64,000 bases of DNA from Arctopsyche grandis. Taxonomy: Eukaryota; Arthropoda; Insecta; Trichoptera; Hydropsychidae. How positions within the stretch are numbered: the stretch's first letter is position 1; the number at the start of each line of letters is the position of its first letter. The stretch lies in assembly GCF_051622035.1 (NCBI RefSeq), contig NC_135356.1:14556079-14620078 (forward strand), given 5' to 3'. The position numbers and the translations under genes are program-made. This document shows positions 12,580-25,624 of this stretch, piece by piece. The notes below the pieces were generated by a model. That model saw only the letters and a list, made by a program, of their open reading frames with translations, made no database searches and was not told the origin of the DNA.

Positions 12580-13950
12580 ATTAATTTAAATTACAAAACA
12601 TAAGATCCTACTATTACATTTTTATGTAAATACATATATACACGTAGATATACATACATATACACTATGACCACTAAAATTTTTTTTCAATGTTCATAAA
12701 TACTAACTTTCATTACTTTTTCTATTAGAAAAATCAAATGTCAGATATTATAGACTGAATTTCAATTCAGATGATATTTTTTTACATAAATGTATGTATG
12801 TATATATGAACAATATAGGCTTTATCCTATATAGATTTAGAATTTACATTAGTTTTGATTGAATAGATCAAAAGTTATCGATATAAAATACAGGCACAGT
12901 AAAAATCCGTATGCACAATGCTCAATGAAACATATCGCATCGAGATTTGAATGGTCCATAATGTTCTCGAAAATTATAAGTATATAATTTTAAATACACG
13001 TTAGCACGTATGGGTGTATTTTATTTGTAATTTATTTTTCAATATTAACAAATAAATGAAATTTAACCCTTTTACACAGACGTGCAATCGCGAACGATAA
13101 ATTTCCTATGGCGTTCCATTTGTCAATGTTTGGCGCGATAATAAAAGAACGAATAAAACACCAACAATTATGTTAACAATAGAACACAAACGAGATACAT
13201 TTTTCTCTCGTTTCGCACCGAAGAGGTAGAGATTTTTATCTTCGGTAAGATTTTCGGTTGAACTGTGTATTACTACATTCATATACACTGATTAACGTCA
13301 TTGTTTCGCTATATACCTATAGTATACAGATCTCCGAAAATGATACTCAATGACGTACATATGTACATGCATATACTACACATGAATAATATATCGAGTA
13401 TGCTAAGCAAATCCAGCACATATAATAAGTTGCGACAGAATGACATTGACAGCTAAAGCCCGAACCTGGCTGTCAGTTGGGAAAATGTATGTTAAATCGG
13501 ACTCGAGCCTCCGACTGATAGTCGATCACGTATTTGATGTGACAACGTCATACGAGAGTGTATTAATGACGTACTATGATTGACACAATCAGTTAGCTGT
13601 TGGTTTGAGTCTGATTCGTTGTATGTTTGTTCGATTTCGATTTTGTAAATTTTAATGATTTCTTAGTCTTCACTATGGATTCTATATATCGGGTATTTTT
13701 TCAAGAAGCTAAAGTTTAAAGTCTTCATACGATTGTCTTCTTAGAACAGCTAAGATGAATGTGATGAAATTTGAAAGAGCATCTTACAAATTTCATCACA
13801 ACAATTACTACATTAATAAAGAATGGTTTTCTTTGAAGCATTGTTTCTATAGCTGACTTACACAAAATCACTACTTTTTGAGTGAACTTTTTGAATGAAT
13901 GAATGAATTTGTAAAAGGGCTGTTTCCATATGTAATATGGAAATTGGAAT
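12580..13950. other. Unassigned DNA
   Basis: Nothing recognised apart from TATG/CATA tracts and an inverted repeat GATGAAATTTG / CAAATTTCATC near 13763-13797. Confidence 0.4.
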
Positions 13951-13959
13951 CATTTACAT

Positions 13960-14622
13960 CAGAGGTGGCCATGCGGGCTTTTTTTGGGCGTAGTTCATGT
14001 TTTCAGTATTATCCTATTGGCCTTTTTTTCTATAAATCCAGTTGACAAGGGTTTTCAATATAAAATATAATATATATTTTAATAAAATAAATAACAATAA
14101 TATAAACGTACAAGTACTATATATTGTAATAAGAGAAATCAATAGCAATGCAAATATTTTCGTGCTAAATATTTTAAATAAGATCCCTCGTTTCCTTTTT
14201 CTCTTTGTCGAAGAAGTATATATCTATGTATTTACATACATACTTTTGTATTTAGGCTTGCACTTATGTATGTACATTTAAATACATCGGTCCATCCATC
14301 CGTAATAAATAATATTTCCTATTTTTAAACTATTCGGTTCATTTGAGAGTATTATTTTAAAATAAAATGAACATCCAGCTAAATAATATCTTGCTTAGAA
14401 AAAAAAGTATTTAGTTAACAGTAATTTTATACAAAACTAGTCTCAATGAACACGCATAGCAGATATTAATATACTATAAGTATTCATTGCAGTTATTTCC
14501 TTTCAAAATATGCGAGAATGATATCGATGTCTTGACTGGTACTCGTCTTTTATAAGTCGAAAAAAAATTCAAGCCAAAAATATAAAAACTATGCCCAAAA
14601 ATAGCCCCCGTGGCCACCACTG
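13960..14622. mobile_element. hAT-type MITE, 663 bp
   Basis: The left end CAGAGGTGGCCATGCGGGCT and the reverse complement of the right end CAGTGGTGGCCACGGGGGCT match at 17 of 20 positions. Flanks are ATTTACAT (13952-13959) and ATTTATGT (14623-14630), an 8-bp target duplication with two mismatches. The interior is AT-rich and has no transposase similarity, so it is an old non-autonomous copy. Confidence 0.75.
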
Positions 14623-15315
14623 ATTTATGTACATGATTTAATAGAAATGAAAAACCAATGATATATCTTCTGTTATTGATATATGAAATGAAATCGGTAT
14701 TTGATAAGCATGACTTATTCAATATAACAATTATACAAATTGATATTTTCAATGGTTTCGCAATAATTGGATCGATATCGATCGTCCTTGAAGGGGGCGC
14801 GGAGCGCTCTAATAGTACCTACCTGTTCGGATACAATGATAGAAAATTAATTCATTTTAATGTCAAGGTTGGGTCCGATTCATTGTTATTCTTCTGCATA
14901 TATATATTTTTTTTATTTTTGACTATTGTTTATTAACGTGATAAATCGACTCCGGTTTCGCTGCAACGTTGCCCACATCTTTCGGTTAGTTTAAATATAA
15001 TTCAACACAAATTGAAAACGTTGTTGAATGATTCGCCTTAGATTTATTACTAAAGGTTGGCATTTTTACGCGGGAGTAAAATTGAGTTTTGAATTACAGT
15101 TATTTAATTAAAGAAAAGTTTTTCAGTAAATAGTTTTATTTGATTAATCAAAATGTTCAATCATACACTAGAAAATTATTTACGAATTTTTGATTTAAAC
15201 TAAAAAAAAAAAAATTTCCTGCCTAAAGGCATAATAAGTCTCAGTATGTCAAATTATGAAGAAAATTTTTATGTAGTGGAAAATTAACGACAATTTTTCT
15301 ACTGATTCTAATCAA

Positions 15316-15639
15316 TTGATCATTAATTCTATTTACAGACTGTCTATTAAAATAACTGACGAATTAAAAAAGGCAAATGAATGTAAAAATGCCGAATTAT
15401 TAAGTGCATATTCGGGTTCTGCGAGTACCTCCTTGAGTAAGGATTTATTGTTTGAGTTGAAAGCTAGTCTTGCAAATATCTTGTATCCATCCTTAGGGGA
15501 GCCCGGGGCACAACGGGTCTCCTATTGTATTTTTGTATATTTAATATATAAAAACTCAAATATGAAATACATCGAAAAAGTTGGGCAAACGAGTCTCGAG
15601 AAATTTCAAATTGCTTCAATACAATATTTATTTATTTAA
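15316..15639 (+). CDS. Unassigned ORF, possibly transposon-derived
   Basis: Not recognised. Residues from about codon 10 to 65 look protein-like (KITDELKKANECKNAELL, then LSKDLLFELKASLANILYPS). A possible acceptor (atttacag) precedes the segment at about 15339. The following GGGGAGCCCGGGGCACAACG stretch and the LINE 3' tail just downstream on the minus strand make a retrotransposon origin plausible. The C-terminal third is AT-rich and probably not coding. Confidence 0.2.
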   Translation: MIINSIYRLSIKITDELKKANECKNAELLSAYSGSASTSLSKDLLFELKASLANILYPSLGEPGAQRVSYCIFVYLIYKNSNMKYIEKVGQTSLEKFQIASIQYLFI

Positions 15640-15735
15640 AGTTTGGACCATTGTAGCATTACAGGAATTCCTAATGCGCCACAATAGTCAAAAATATAAA
15701 AGAAAAGAAACAAAATAATAACTAAAATAATATAA
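15625..15735 (-). mobile_element. LINE 3' tail
   Basis: Read on the minus strand this segment carries TTAGGAATTCCTGTAATGCT, the ACAATGGTCCAAACTTT block and an AAATAAATAAAT end. It matches the 3' end of the plus-strand LINE at 1690-1757. Strongly 5' truncated, as is usual for non-LTR copies. Confidence 0.55.
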
Positions 15736-16308
15736 AAGCTTTACTATTGTCAAATGTTATGAATTTATATTATATGTATGTATAAGCTATTTCATAAAAT
15801 TTCTTATATAAAAAAATATGTACAATATGTACGTGGATTAGTTTTATTTGGAAAAACTACATTTTGTAAAAAATAATAAAAAAAAATGCGTCGATCGCAC
15901 GAGGTGACCCTCGATAAGCCTTCAATTTGAACAATATCGATCAAATCATTCTACAACAATATTAGTATCGTACAAACTTTCAAATATAGAAATATCTTAA
16001 AATTATTTATTACCTATATAGAAAACCAGTTTAAAGCGCCCGTACTAATTACCAGTTATCATTTCAAATACTATAATTTTATAATTTTCATAATCACGTT
16101 TAAATAAGCCGAATCCAATTTAGTTTTAAAAATTACATATCTAGAAATATCAGTGCTAATAATTATTATTGCATTTTCCCCAAAGAAAAAATAATTGAAT
16201 TTCAGACTTAAGAATATGTACAAATTTTGAATACGTTCTCTATACAAGTGAGATATCAAAGTTTTTATAATTTCCTAAAATTGTCAACGATTTTGTACTT
16301 ATCAATTA

Positions 16309-16527
16309 CTAGTGGATTTACTCTGCTTCGATCGGTATTTGTTATATAAACCGCTTAAAAATGGCCAATCTAATAGTAAACATTTTATTAAATTTATTTG
16401 AATATTTTATTTTATTTAAATTTATTTGAATATTCATTTTTTTATTAAATTTAACTTCATGGCTTCTATCATCCAAACCTTACATACATTAAACCTTACA
16501 GAGTCTCTTTTGAAATTATATATTAGA
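16309..16527 (-). mobile_element. Small non-autonomous Helitron (family 1)
   Basis: On the minus strand the element begins TCTAATATATAATTTC and ends with a hairpin-like segment before CTAG (ACCGATCGAAGCAGAG ... ACTAG). It is flanked by A on the 5' side and T on the 3' side, the Helitron target. Length 219. It matches 37666-37900 at both ends. Confidence 0.75.
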
Positions 16528-17039
16528 TTAGGACTTTTTTAAAATATATGTAGGTATATTTTAAGATTTTTTTTGATAATAATATACATATTTTAAATAA
16601 ATTTCGTTTAGCTTAGCCGAATCAACGAGCTTTGGCCTAAATATAACAATTCAAATATAGCAAAAGCCATCGTATATTTTTCTTTCTACTGCCTTAATTG
16701 TACTAAAGTTAATTGAAGTGCAGTCTTGTATACATATTAACATATTACAAAGTTTTCGAACGTAATTGTTTATAATTGTTGTTTGTATCTATTTTCGTTA
16801 TATAAAAGTAAACGGTGGGCTCTGGACCAACCTTGGACGCAAATCCAAATGAAACAATCGAACGGTGTGTACTTATATTGTATGTATGCATACTTATGTA
16901 TACATATATATGTATGTATATTGTTATAGACGCACGCACGTACACAAATAAATACAATACGATCATTATTATTATATTTAACGCAATTAAAGCACACTTT
17001 TTAAATGCAAAGATAAGATAAACAATTTAATTCAATTAT

Positions 17040-17345
17040 GGTATTATTTATGTACGAACAATGGCTCGCTCGCTACTTTCCTGCGGTCGGAAAATCGTAC
17101 AATGGTGAATGGTTGGTCTATGGCTATGCGGTCCATCAGATAATTTGTCAACAATGACAGACGCGGTCCTTCAAGGATTCTCTCGGCTCTTTTTAAATGC
17201 GATTTTTCGCGTCGGAACGTTTCGCAAAGACAAAAGTTCGGTGGGAGGTTCGAAAAGAGACATGTGATTAATGATCTGGAATGACGAATGTAGATCGCAC
17301 TGAGAGTGAGGGGCCTTGGATTGCAACCGTGTCGATCTATAAAGA
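17040..17345. other. GC-richer patch, possible conserved non-coding or exon
   Basis: Composition rises clearly between two AT-rich tracts. The minus strand is open for 103 codons (17355-17044; HSRSLITCLFSNLPPNFCLC region), without known motifs, ATG context or splice partner. Left unassigned. Confidence 0.3.
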
Positions 17346-17949
17346 ATAAATACACGAATTATGCTTTTGACTTGGAACTATGGAATATGTAATCGCAACC
17401 GCAATATAAAACTATTGTACGTATGTACAATAAGATAAAACAAACTCTAATTTCAATGATGCTCATATCATTGAATAATAGGAGAATCTATTTCGACCCC
17501 GTTAGCTATCCAGTCGTGGAAATCTTAAAGCGCCACTTTTGTGTATTCGAGAAAATTTTTTGTAAAATGTGGATTTTTCCTTACACAGATAAATAATCCT
17601 TATGTGGATTTCCCATACGAGATAGCGGATCGCAATTCTTGGGCGTATATCTTCTTATAAAGAGTCGTTGTATTTGGTCATCGGATAGTTTTAATCGTTT
17701 AGTTCTAGATTGTGCGACAAATGAAGTTGACTATTTAGAGTAATTGGGATTTGTCGTGTTGAGTTCACTTTGGCTTTCACACAACTTCATATATGTATTG
17801 TTTTTAAATCAAACTAACCATTACTGTAATGTATTATTTAATACATTTTATTAAATAGTTCATTCTGATTATAAATATGTGTACATATTTATCGTATTTT
17901 CCAACACTTTTCCGGATTTCGTGAATCAATTTACTACAATAGTTGTTAA

Positions 17950-18786
17950 TTATTCAATGTTTACTAAATTTGACCCACTATATTCGAATATGGCTATGAT
18001 TTTTATTGGTTTACTTTCGTTTATGAGATATGAGCGTTTAAATAAAAAATCAACAATCCCCTATGCCAAAAGTGAGTATTGGAATCAATAGTCAGATGTT
18101 TTTTATTATTAATTGTGATTTATTACTTTAAAATAGTTAGAGCTAATTATCTAGCGAATTTTAAAAGTCAAAATACACCTACATTTCACATATTTTTCCG
18201 TGATATTATAAGTTTATTTCGCTAATTTTTCACTTCATCACGTTTATGATTGGTTTTTTATCCCAATAATATACCATTCGAATTAGTACGTTTCGATAAA
18301 AAATGAAATAGAAAACCAATTATTTTAAACGTACAGAAATATAAAACTAGTCCAATAAATGCATATAATAATTAAATGCACGGAAAAAATTTGTACAAAA
18401 ATTATTTTTTTATGACTTTTAAAATGCGCTAGATTTATTAATTATAAGTATGTTAACGAAATAAAAATCACAATCGATAGAAAAAATATCTGATTTTATT
18501 AATTCCAATACTTAATTTGAGACATCAATATTAGATTTTGTGTTAAAGACCGCAAAAGCCAAAAAAATAGTGAAAATTGTGTATTTTTAAAATCATTTTG
18601 TAATTTGTAATTTTTAACACGTGAATACGATTTAATTTTTTTTAAATCGTATTCAATATCTCATAAATGAGAGCAAACCAACAAAAATCCATTATCATAT
18701 TCTAATTTAATATGCTAAACTTAGTAAAGATTGTTTAGTTTCCGCTCTAGTAACTAAAAAACGTAACTTTTTGTTGCCCAGTGTAA
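17950..18786. mobile_element. Fold-back DNA element with CACTG ends (long copy, left end decayed)
   Basis: The right end is TTTTTGTTGCCCAGTG, preceded by TCCGCTCTAGTAACTAAAAA. The left arm (TTCGTTTATGAGATATGAGC, ATTGGAATCAATAGTCAGAT, TTATCTAGCGAATTTTAAAA) is the inverse of the right arm (TTTAAAATGCGCTAG, ATCTGATTTTATTAATTCCA, ATCTCATAAATGAGAG). The arms are some 300 bases long. No coding capacity seen. Confidence 0.65.
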
Positions 18787-18789
18787 TCA

Positions 18790-21490
18790 ATATGGGATCA
18801 AGATAAAAAAACTTCATGATCACAAACCTTCATCTATTGATACTTCGTATATAAATAAAGTTAAAATCAAACTATGAGACTTTCACTGAGAGAATTGCTA
18901 ATAATGTTTTGGTAATGAATATATTGTACTACCGAAACAATGCTACTACATATGTAATTAATCTTGTAATCAACAGTTCAAAAAGTTGAACGTATACAAA
19001 AGACATTTTCTACTGACTAAACTGTAATAAGGGCTTATTTTTCAATATTTGAATAGTAAATAATATGGAATACTAATTTGTATGCAATGTTTCATAATAA
19101 GTTGGCGTTGGCTAAATCGTTCTGCACCCATTTTAGAAGAAGAACATAACACGACACTATATCACATAATAGACAGTAAAATATTTGTCATGTCAATGGA
19201 GAAAACAGTGAGGTATAGGACAGAATACCATTTTATTAATAAAATTTATAGAAAGTGTGGTCGAACGCAAGCCATCTGATTCGTAACGTTACAGTTTCGG
19301 CATTCGAAATATTTCTCTATTTTAGACAAGATTGAGTATCTGAGATTGGCCTGGCCTGGCCTGGGTTAGTATAGAGTGCACTATCGGCGACAGGAACATA
19401 ATTGATTGAATTCTCGAGAGTCGATTCTTATCGTTTGCCAGGTGTTTTGCCCGCTTAGAATTCTTAGGTGTTTGGATTGAAACGATTTCAAGTTTATATT
19501 ACTTGTATATATATGTAGGTATGTATGTATGTATGTAGGTATAGTAAGTATTCATAGCATTTTGATTTTTTTTATCTCGTGGCATTCGTATACCTACACG
19601 ATCGATATTATTGGTATCGATTTTTTTTGTGTTTTATTATATGAACCATTTCATACGAAAGTGAATTAAGTCCAGTTTCAGTCCAGGTTTTGTATTAATG
19701 TACATATATTATACATTGAATTAAAATTTTCGATGATGTACATATACTACAAATCATTTTCAAATCAATCGCCCATTGAAATATAAGTTTATAAAATTTC
19801 ACAATAGTTAATTGACATATTCATCTTTGCTCGGATAAATGGATTTTGAAATAACTTTTAAAGGGATCGGACCCCTTTTAAAACCCGTCTACAGTTTGAA
19901 TTAACGTACCGTAAGATAGTTTAACAAATTTGAATGTCCTAAATTGACGACTGTGGATTTAACAGACAAACTAAGTATGCATATGTACATATATGTAACT
20001 GTTGAGATAAAAATGTAGAATAAGTCCTATCTATTATTACTTTGAGTCACTGAGACGACCTACACATGTCCAAAATTTGAATCCTAAAATTAAAAATTGA
20101 CGAAAAAAAATTACTAAATTTGTTTTTCTTAGTGGACTCGTAATGACGAATGGAAACTGCCGAAAAATAGAATACAACACATTTTCTACGCAGACTGGTT
20201 TAAATATGATATATCCGTATATAAAATATTTCATCTTATCAGCGCTGTGAATCAAGATACGAACAGGATGTTTTTTTTTCGTTGTCATTACAAATACGCT
20301 TTTATTTTTCTAGTAGGTACAAGTATGGAACCTTCGAAAGTGCCAAATCAAACACGCTCAAGTGTATGAACGTGGATGTAATGTTTGATTTAGAAATCAT
20401 CATCGGTCAAGCATCATCACCCACGCTGAAATACTAGTGTCTATATATATCGTGTTAGTGTTTCAATAGATTACTTTTTTAGAGCGATGAACCTTTGGAA
20501 AAGTTAACTGAAATCGACTCAAATGAAACTTATAACGTTTCACTTATGGAATGTTTGATATTGCGCATATTCAGCCGTGAATTGATGTTGTATTTTTCAT
20601 CGAAAATTTCAATTCAGCTTTGAATCGTCATCATAAATCAGAGAATGTATGCAATATGCATATTGTAAATAAAATTGAAAGTATGCTATGTATTTTCGGT
20701 TTATCTCATTTTCAATCTCACATATGTATTACATATCAATTGTCATGATACTGAAAATGTATTAAATCTACATATGTATCAACGCCTTTTTAATCTAAAT
20801 TATTATGATAATTTCATTACTTTACATACACAGTTTGTTTGTTTAAATGATCAAATCGCAATTTTGACCCAGGTCTTGTCAGGTATGTATGTATGTATGT
20901 ACATATATTGAAGTGGTATTCGTATTTACTTAATTTTATTAATTAGTATATCTAAGATTGCTCTTTTCATTGATTTAAAGACGTTTATATGTAGGTTGAA
21001 TTCCCACTGTCAATACTCGTAGCATAAAATTGCCCACTTGAACAGAAAACATTTTTATTCTACATATACATGTACATATGTACATATGTATATACATGCA
21101 TACATATTTATATTATGATCAAAATACGTCATAAGTCTATTCTAATATGTAGGTACTGATCAGTGATCTTTGTCTATTTAACAAGTTTTTTGTTGTGGTT
21201 ATTAGTATTTATAATGTTATTTTATTTCAATATTTGTGCCAGGCATAATAGAAAAAACGCTCAAAAATTTTCTACAATTAAAATCTAAAATATAAAGGAA
21301 TTTAGGTAAATATACATATTTGTGTATTTTTCAGCTTAAACTGATGTTGATAATTAATTAATCATATACGATTCAACTTTAAATTTTATTATTAAAATTA
21401 AAAGTAAAAAAATTCAAGTTTCAAATTAAATACTACATACATACATATATACAAGTAATAAAATAAGCTAATTTATGTTGTAAGCAAATA
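18790..21490. other. Unassigned AT-rich DNA
   Basis: Contains a short GGCCTGGCCTGGCCTGGG repeat near 19350 and a GTAT/GTAG microsatellite near 19510-19545. Open frames (19082-19279, 20037-20288, 20675-20911) have no recognisable features. Confidence 0.4.
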
Positions 21491-22140
21491 AATAACACAT
21501 TTAGGGTTGACATATTGTCATCATCTCCAATACGCTCTAATTTGCGTAACTCTCATCCATATTCACCCCAAATATTTTCCTTTTTTCGTCTACCCATCTT
21601 CCTTGCATCCTTCCTTTTACATTTAAATTCTCTCGGGTACTATTCAAACACTTCTTTCGTCCACCTTTCGTCCATTTTTCAAGCTACGTGATCAGTCCAT
21701 TGCCGTTTCAATCTATACACTCTCTTCACTATAACCAAACCTTGTCGTACTTCTCATCCACGTATTTTGCTTCTTATCTCTCCTCGTTATGCCAGGCATA
21801 CAGCGTTCTATTCTCCTTTGATGTAAAATCTTGGCATTTAATGTCAAAGTTTAACATCCATACGTCATGCCTGGCAAAAAACATTTATCGGAGAAGTATC
21901 ATTTCTGATACAAAAACAACACCCAAATGCACTCCATCCTAATATCACACGTGTCTATATTTATTGTACATGTCTATTATTTGCCCTAAATATATATAAT
22001 TACTGACTGCTTCTACTATTTTGTCGTCTAATGAAATTCTATCAGGCATGCAATAACTATTAAACAATAATTTGTTTTATCTACACTATTTTCAGTCCTA
22101 CTTTCCTACTTTCCCTATCCAACTGTGCAAATATGTTAAG
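21490..22140 (-). mobile_element. RTE-type LINE fragment, RT thumb to C-terminus
   Basis: The longest RTE piece here. On the minus strand it covers a KLLFNSYCMPDRISLDDKIV segment (the stretch before the YxYLG motif), then about 300 nt further on WHNEERYEAKYVDEKYDKVW, and later TREFKCKRKDARKMGRRKKE. The order matches the RTE reverse transcriptase ORF. Frameshifts and stops show it is dead. Full-length elements would be several times longer, so it is 5' truncated. Confidence 0.6.
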
Positions 22141-22442
22141 TAAGTCAACTGGATCACGAGCTATTACATTGTATTTCGAAGGTGACTACATAGGAAAGTG
22201 ATACATATGTATGTAGGTATACATATATGTATGTTATTCTTTAAAAAGGCATATCATAAGGCATGAAACCTTCACCAAGAGATTTGTACGTTCTGCAAAA
22301 CCAAAAAAATCGACAAATCAAATGTCACGCGTACATATGTATGTATAGGTACATAGTATCTATGTACTTCAAGTGCACCTATATTTTATTATATGTATTT
22401 TACTCAAAGGGGCAATTTACAAAAAAAATGCATCATTGCATT

Positions 22443-22595
22443 CTGAAAATACAGCATACACTAACCGTGCAAGTAAATTCAAATCCACCCCAAAAAAGCA
22501 ATGCCATGATGCAAATGCTGACCTCCGGTGTCCCAGTTGAGGTGATAGATAGTTATCGAGTGCTCCACAGATACTATCACGCACACAAATCCTAA
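22443..22595 (+). CDS. Candidate terminal exon or ORF remnant
   Basis: Not recognised. The last 50 codons of an open frame starting at 22263 look less like AT noise than the rest. They read from HTLTVQVNSNPPQKSNAMMQ to a PVEVIDSYRVLHRYYHAH end and a TAA. A possible acceptor (aaaatacag) precedes codon HTL in phase. The upstream half of the frame is mostly TATG/CATA repeat and is probably not coding. It may be a 3' exon of an unknown gene or a fragment of a transposon protein. Confidence 0.25.
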   Translation: MKIQHTLTVQVNSNPPQKSNAMMQMLTSGVPVEVIDSYRVLHRYYHAHKS

Positions 22596-23219
22596 TTAAA
22601 TCAATATATGTGCATATATTAATTGCGATTACATGCTCAACGTCAAAATTGATTGGAGTGTGTCGTCGAAGTCGGAGTAGGTCACAAATTTCCTATAGAT
22701 TTTTCCCACGATACGCGTGCTGCCCCATTAAGAGTGCACTTTGTTTATTTTATTTTTATATAATAATGTAATTATGACATATAATAGCTTACAGCTATTT
22801 TATAACAGGGTTAAGGCTGGTTAGATCGGACCGATACCGAATGTATATAACTCGTACCATCCATATATGTACTTATGTATATACAGAGATCGATGACTTT
22901 ACAATCAAATTTTAGATCAGATATTTATTTAACTTATTTGAAGAGACATAATTTTTAATTTCGAAGGAGACATATCCACGTCTTAAATACTATTTAAGGC
23001 TCATTTAAGACGTATTTAAAGCTCAAAATCAAGAAAATGAAAGTACGACTCCATTGAATTATTTAGATAATGGTAGAATCAAAAGAACTATGATAAGTAA
23101 GCGTATATTATTATAGTGTAAAGGCAATTAATACTTAATATTATGTTTAAAATTGAAAGTTTTTGATCGGTCTCTTCTATCTCTGGATGACATATTGATA
23201 TTGATTGACTTGATGACGA

Positions 23220-23480
23220 AGGCAAGAAATATCTGTGAATAATAAGAAGTGATGAATGCATGAATGAGAAGCATTACGTATGGTGGGTGAAATGGTTAAA
23301 GTGGTAATGAGTATATGCTAGATGAACAAATAGACGATAAAAGTACTTAATTGTATCGGAAACGATGCAGAAGAAAGTGAGGTCTGCTGAGATGGACCAA
23401 AGAAAATGTTTAAAACAAGAATGGAAAGGTTTTTTAACAGCATGTTTGGTGAAGGTTTGATAATGACGATTTTCACTGTA
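23220..23480 (+). mobile_element. Decayed RTE-like fragment
   Basis: DNA such as AAGTGAGGTCTGCTGAGATG followed by TTAAAACAAGAATGGAAAGG parallels the WVRVxxNRDEWK end of the RTE copies in this window. Highly diverged and supported only by order of short matches. Confidence 0.3.
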
Positions 23481-23499
23481 CATATTAGACATAGTTAAA

Positions 23500-24730
23500 T
23501 ATTTCGAGCAATATCTTTATGAGTTATGGGATGATTCTTCGCATTTACTCATATCGGGCCTCAATATACCTACATATATAATACTTGTAAGAAAAGGTAT
23601 CCGAAATTATATGTAGCTTTGGACTTAGTCATCAATAATTTGATAGTTAGACGTAGTTTTCAAAAAATTACTCACATACCCAGTTATTAAGCATATATAT
23701 CACAAAAAATCTCAAATGTATGGATTTTCAAGGCTTAAGTTCGAGTGTCCAATACTTGTTGCGCGACTTGGAAGGGAGGTTGTTTCTCTTTTCGGAACCT
23801 ATTTTCATTTGACACAACTTCCATTGAAGGGGCGTTAATCGGGAGCAGAAACAGCGACCGCCTTTAACTTTAACTGCTTTAATTCAGTGAGCAAAAGAGA
23901 GAAAGGCAGGCAAGTTTAGCCCGAGGCATCGCACGGGCGAGCGATGTGGTCTTGCGCAACCGGAGATATCAAAATATATCAAGGCCGGACCTCAGATGCT
24001 GGCTAACATCGTCCATAATACGTATGCCATCCATAGGTTATGGAAAAACCACAGGAACAGGTAGATCATCCCACTACAGTGAGGTATTTATATTTAGTCG
24101 GCCCTCGAGGAAAATCAGTCGGGCAGAAAGAAAATTGTACCAAGTTTTCCCTGCTGAAGTAGATTCAAACGTTGTTTTTGAACATACATAAATACTTCCT
24201 AGGTAAAGATGTTAACGATTTGTTTATTTATTTGTATAGGTATATGTAGTGTACAAAAACATTCAAAATTCCATTCAATTTTAAGCAAAACTTTGGCACA
24301 ATTTCGCGGACTGTTCGTAAGTTGCTAATTTAATTAATTATTATTGTTTATAAAGTGTAATATCTGTTCTATTCAACGATGTAACTTTTATTGCTATGCA
24401 AAAGATAGTCACTGATTTATCTTAATTTTCAAAACGGTAGTTTTTCGTGTAGTAGTTAATGATTAAGATGTATGTATGTATTACATAAAGTTCTATGTCG
24501 AAGCTTTACCAAGAAAAGAGTCATGTCAATTGTACATACTTTCAATATTGATTGATTTTTTGTACATTTTAATAAAATATGAAGGGCTAGTACATACAAA
24601 TGTACATAGGTACATATAAAAGGAATATTTTTGGATAAACAATAAATTATTGGATCAAACTAATAAAAAAGCTTATAAAAACGTACATTTTAAAATCTAC
24701 ATACTTTAAATATTTGCCATTCTAATAGTT
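23500..24730. other. Unassigned DNA with a GC-richer patch
   Basis: 23740-24180 is GC-richer and holds an 81-codon plus frame (23946-24191) without motifs. The remainder is AT-rich. No repeat family recognised. Confidence 0.35.
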
Positions 24731-25240
24731 CGTATTTTTCGGGTCAGAATTTTAGTACATTTATATTACATTGGCTAGAATTTCTAAAACAGAATTTACA
24801 TATATCAAACGGTCAGAATAGATTGGTCAGAATATAAATGGCCAAAATAAATATTAAATGGTCAGAATTTATACTGATTGGTCAGAATTTATATTGAATG
24901 GTCAGAATTAAAACTGGATTGTTCATAATTTACATTAAATGGTAAGAATTATTCTGAAAGTTGGTCAGAATTATTCTGAAAGATGGTCAGAATCATTTTT
25001 TCAGTTAGCAATAGTGTTGTTACTGCTGAGATTTGGTACAACTGGTCGATCTGTCATTCGCATCTGGGTTCCATAGCTTCGGATGCGCCAATGGACCATT
25101 TTGAAAATTTATTATTTTTATAACAACATTCATTTATTTTATTATGACCATGTGCTATTTTTATTCTAACTATTTTATTCTGACCCTGAATAATAAAATT
25201 CTGGTCGAGATTCGATTTTTATTATGACCAGAAGTTGATT
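24730..25240. repeat. GGTCAGAAT array with inverted counterpart
   Basis: At least nine degenerate units of about 20 bp start with GGTCAGAAT (for example GGTCAGAATTTATACTGATT) between 24729 and 25000. After a unique spacer of about 100 bp the reverse motif (ATTCTGACC, ATTATGACC) recurs four to five times up to about 25230. The arrangement is a fold-back structure with internal tandem repeats. No ORF. The related array at 32.36-32.64 kb suggests a mobile family. Confidence 0.7.
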
Positions 25241-25569
25241 TAAATCTTGGACATTTAATTTGTTGCCCTTTTTAAAGAAGATTGAAACTTTATAAAACAG
25301 TTCATCCGATTTTCCGGTTACAAAATTTGGACGAACGACTGGTCAAATTACATATGTATGTAGTCAATATTATCTAGCTAAAATAAATTGACTAATTACT
25401 TACATATAAGAGACATTGGACATTGACATATTTAGATATTTAGTGTTAATTTTGGTCGGTTTATAGAATCCATTCAGAATATTGTGTTTTCTTAATTTTT
25501 ACCATCTTTTCTGATTTTCTTTTTTTATTTCATTGTTAATTTTATTATAAGTTTTCATTATATTTTTTT

Positions 25570-25624
25570 ATTATGTAATTTACTTAAATGGGTTTTTACC
25601 TGTATAAATAAATAAATAAATAAA
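25570..25624 (+). repeat. LINE-like 3' tail
   Basis: TTAAATGGGTTTTTACCTGT followed by ATAAATAAATAAATAAATAA. The GGGTTTACCTGT element also occurs in the SINE tails at 36.3 and 54.3 kb (inverse), which points to a shared LINE partner. No coding part is attached. Confidence 0.5.

Noticed and set aside
18090..18786. Assignment of the CACTG fold-back elements to the CACTA, Transib or Tc1/mariner groups
   Set aside because: The first bases alone are not diagnostic, target duplications could not be fixed, and no transposase is present.
19505..19545. Short regularly spaced repeats resembling a CRISPR array
   Set aside because: They are simple TATG/GTAG microsatellites without spacers, in animal nuclear DNA.
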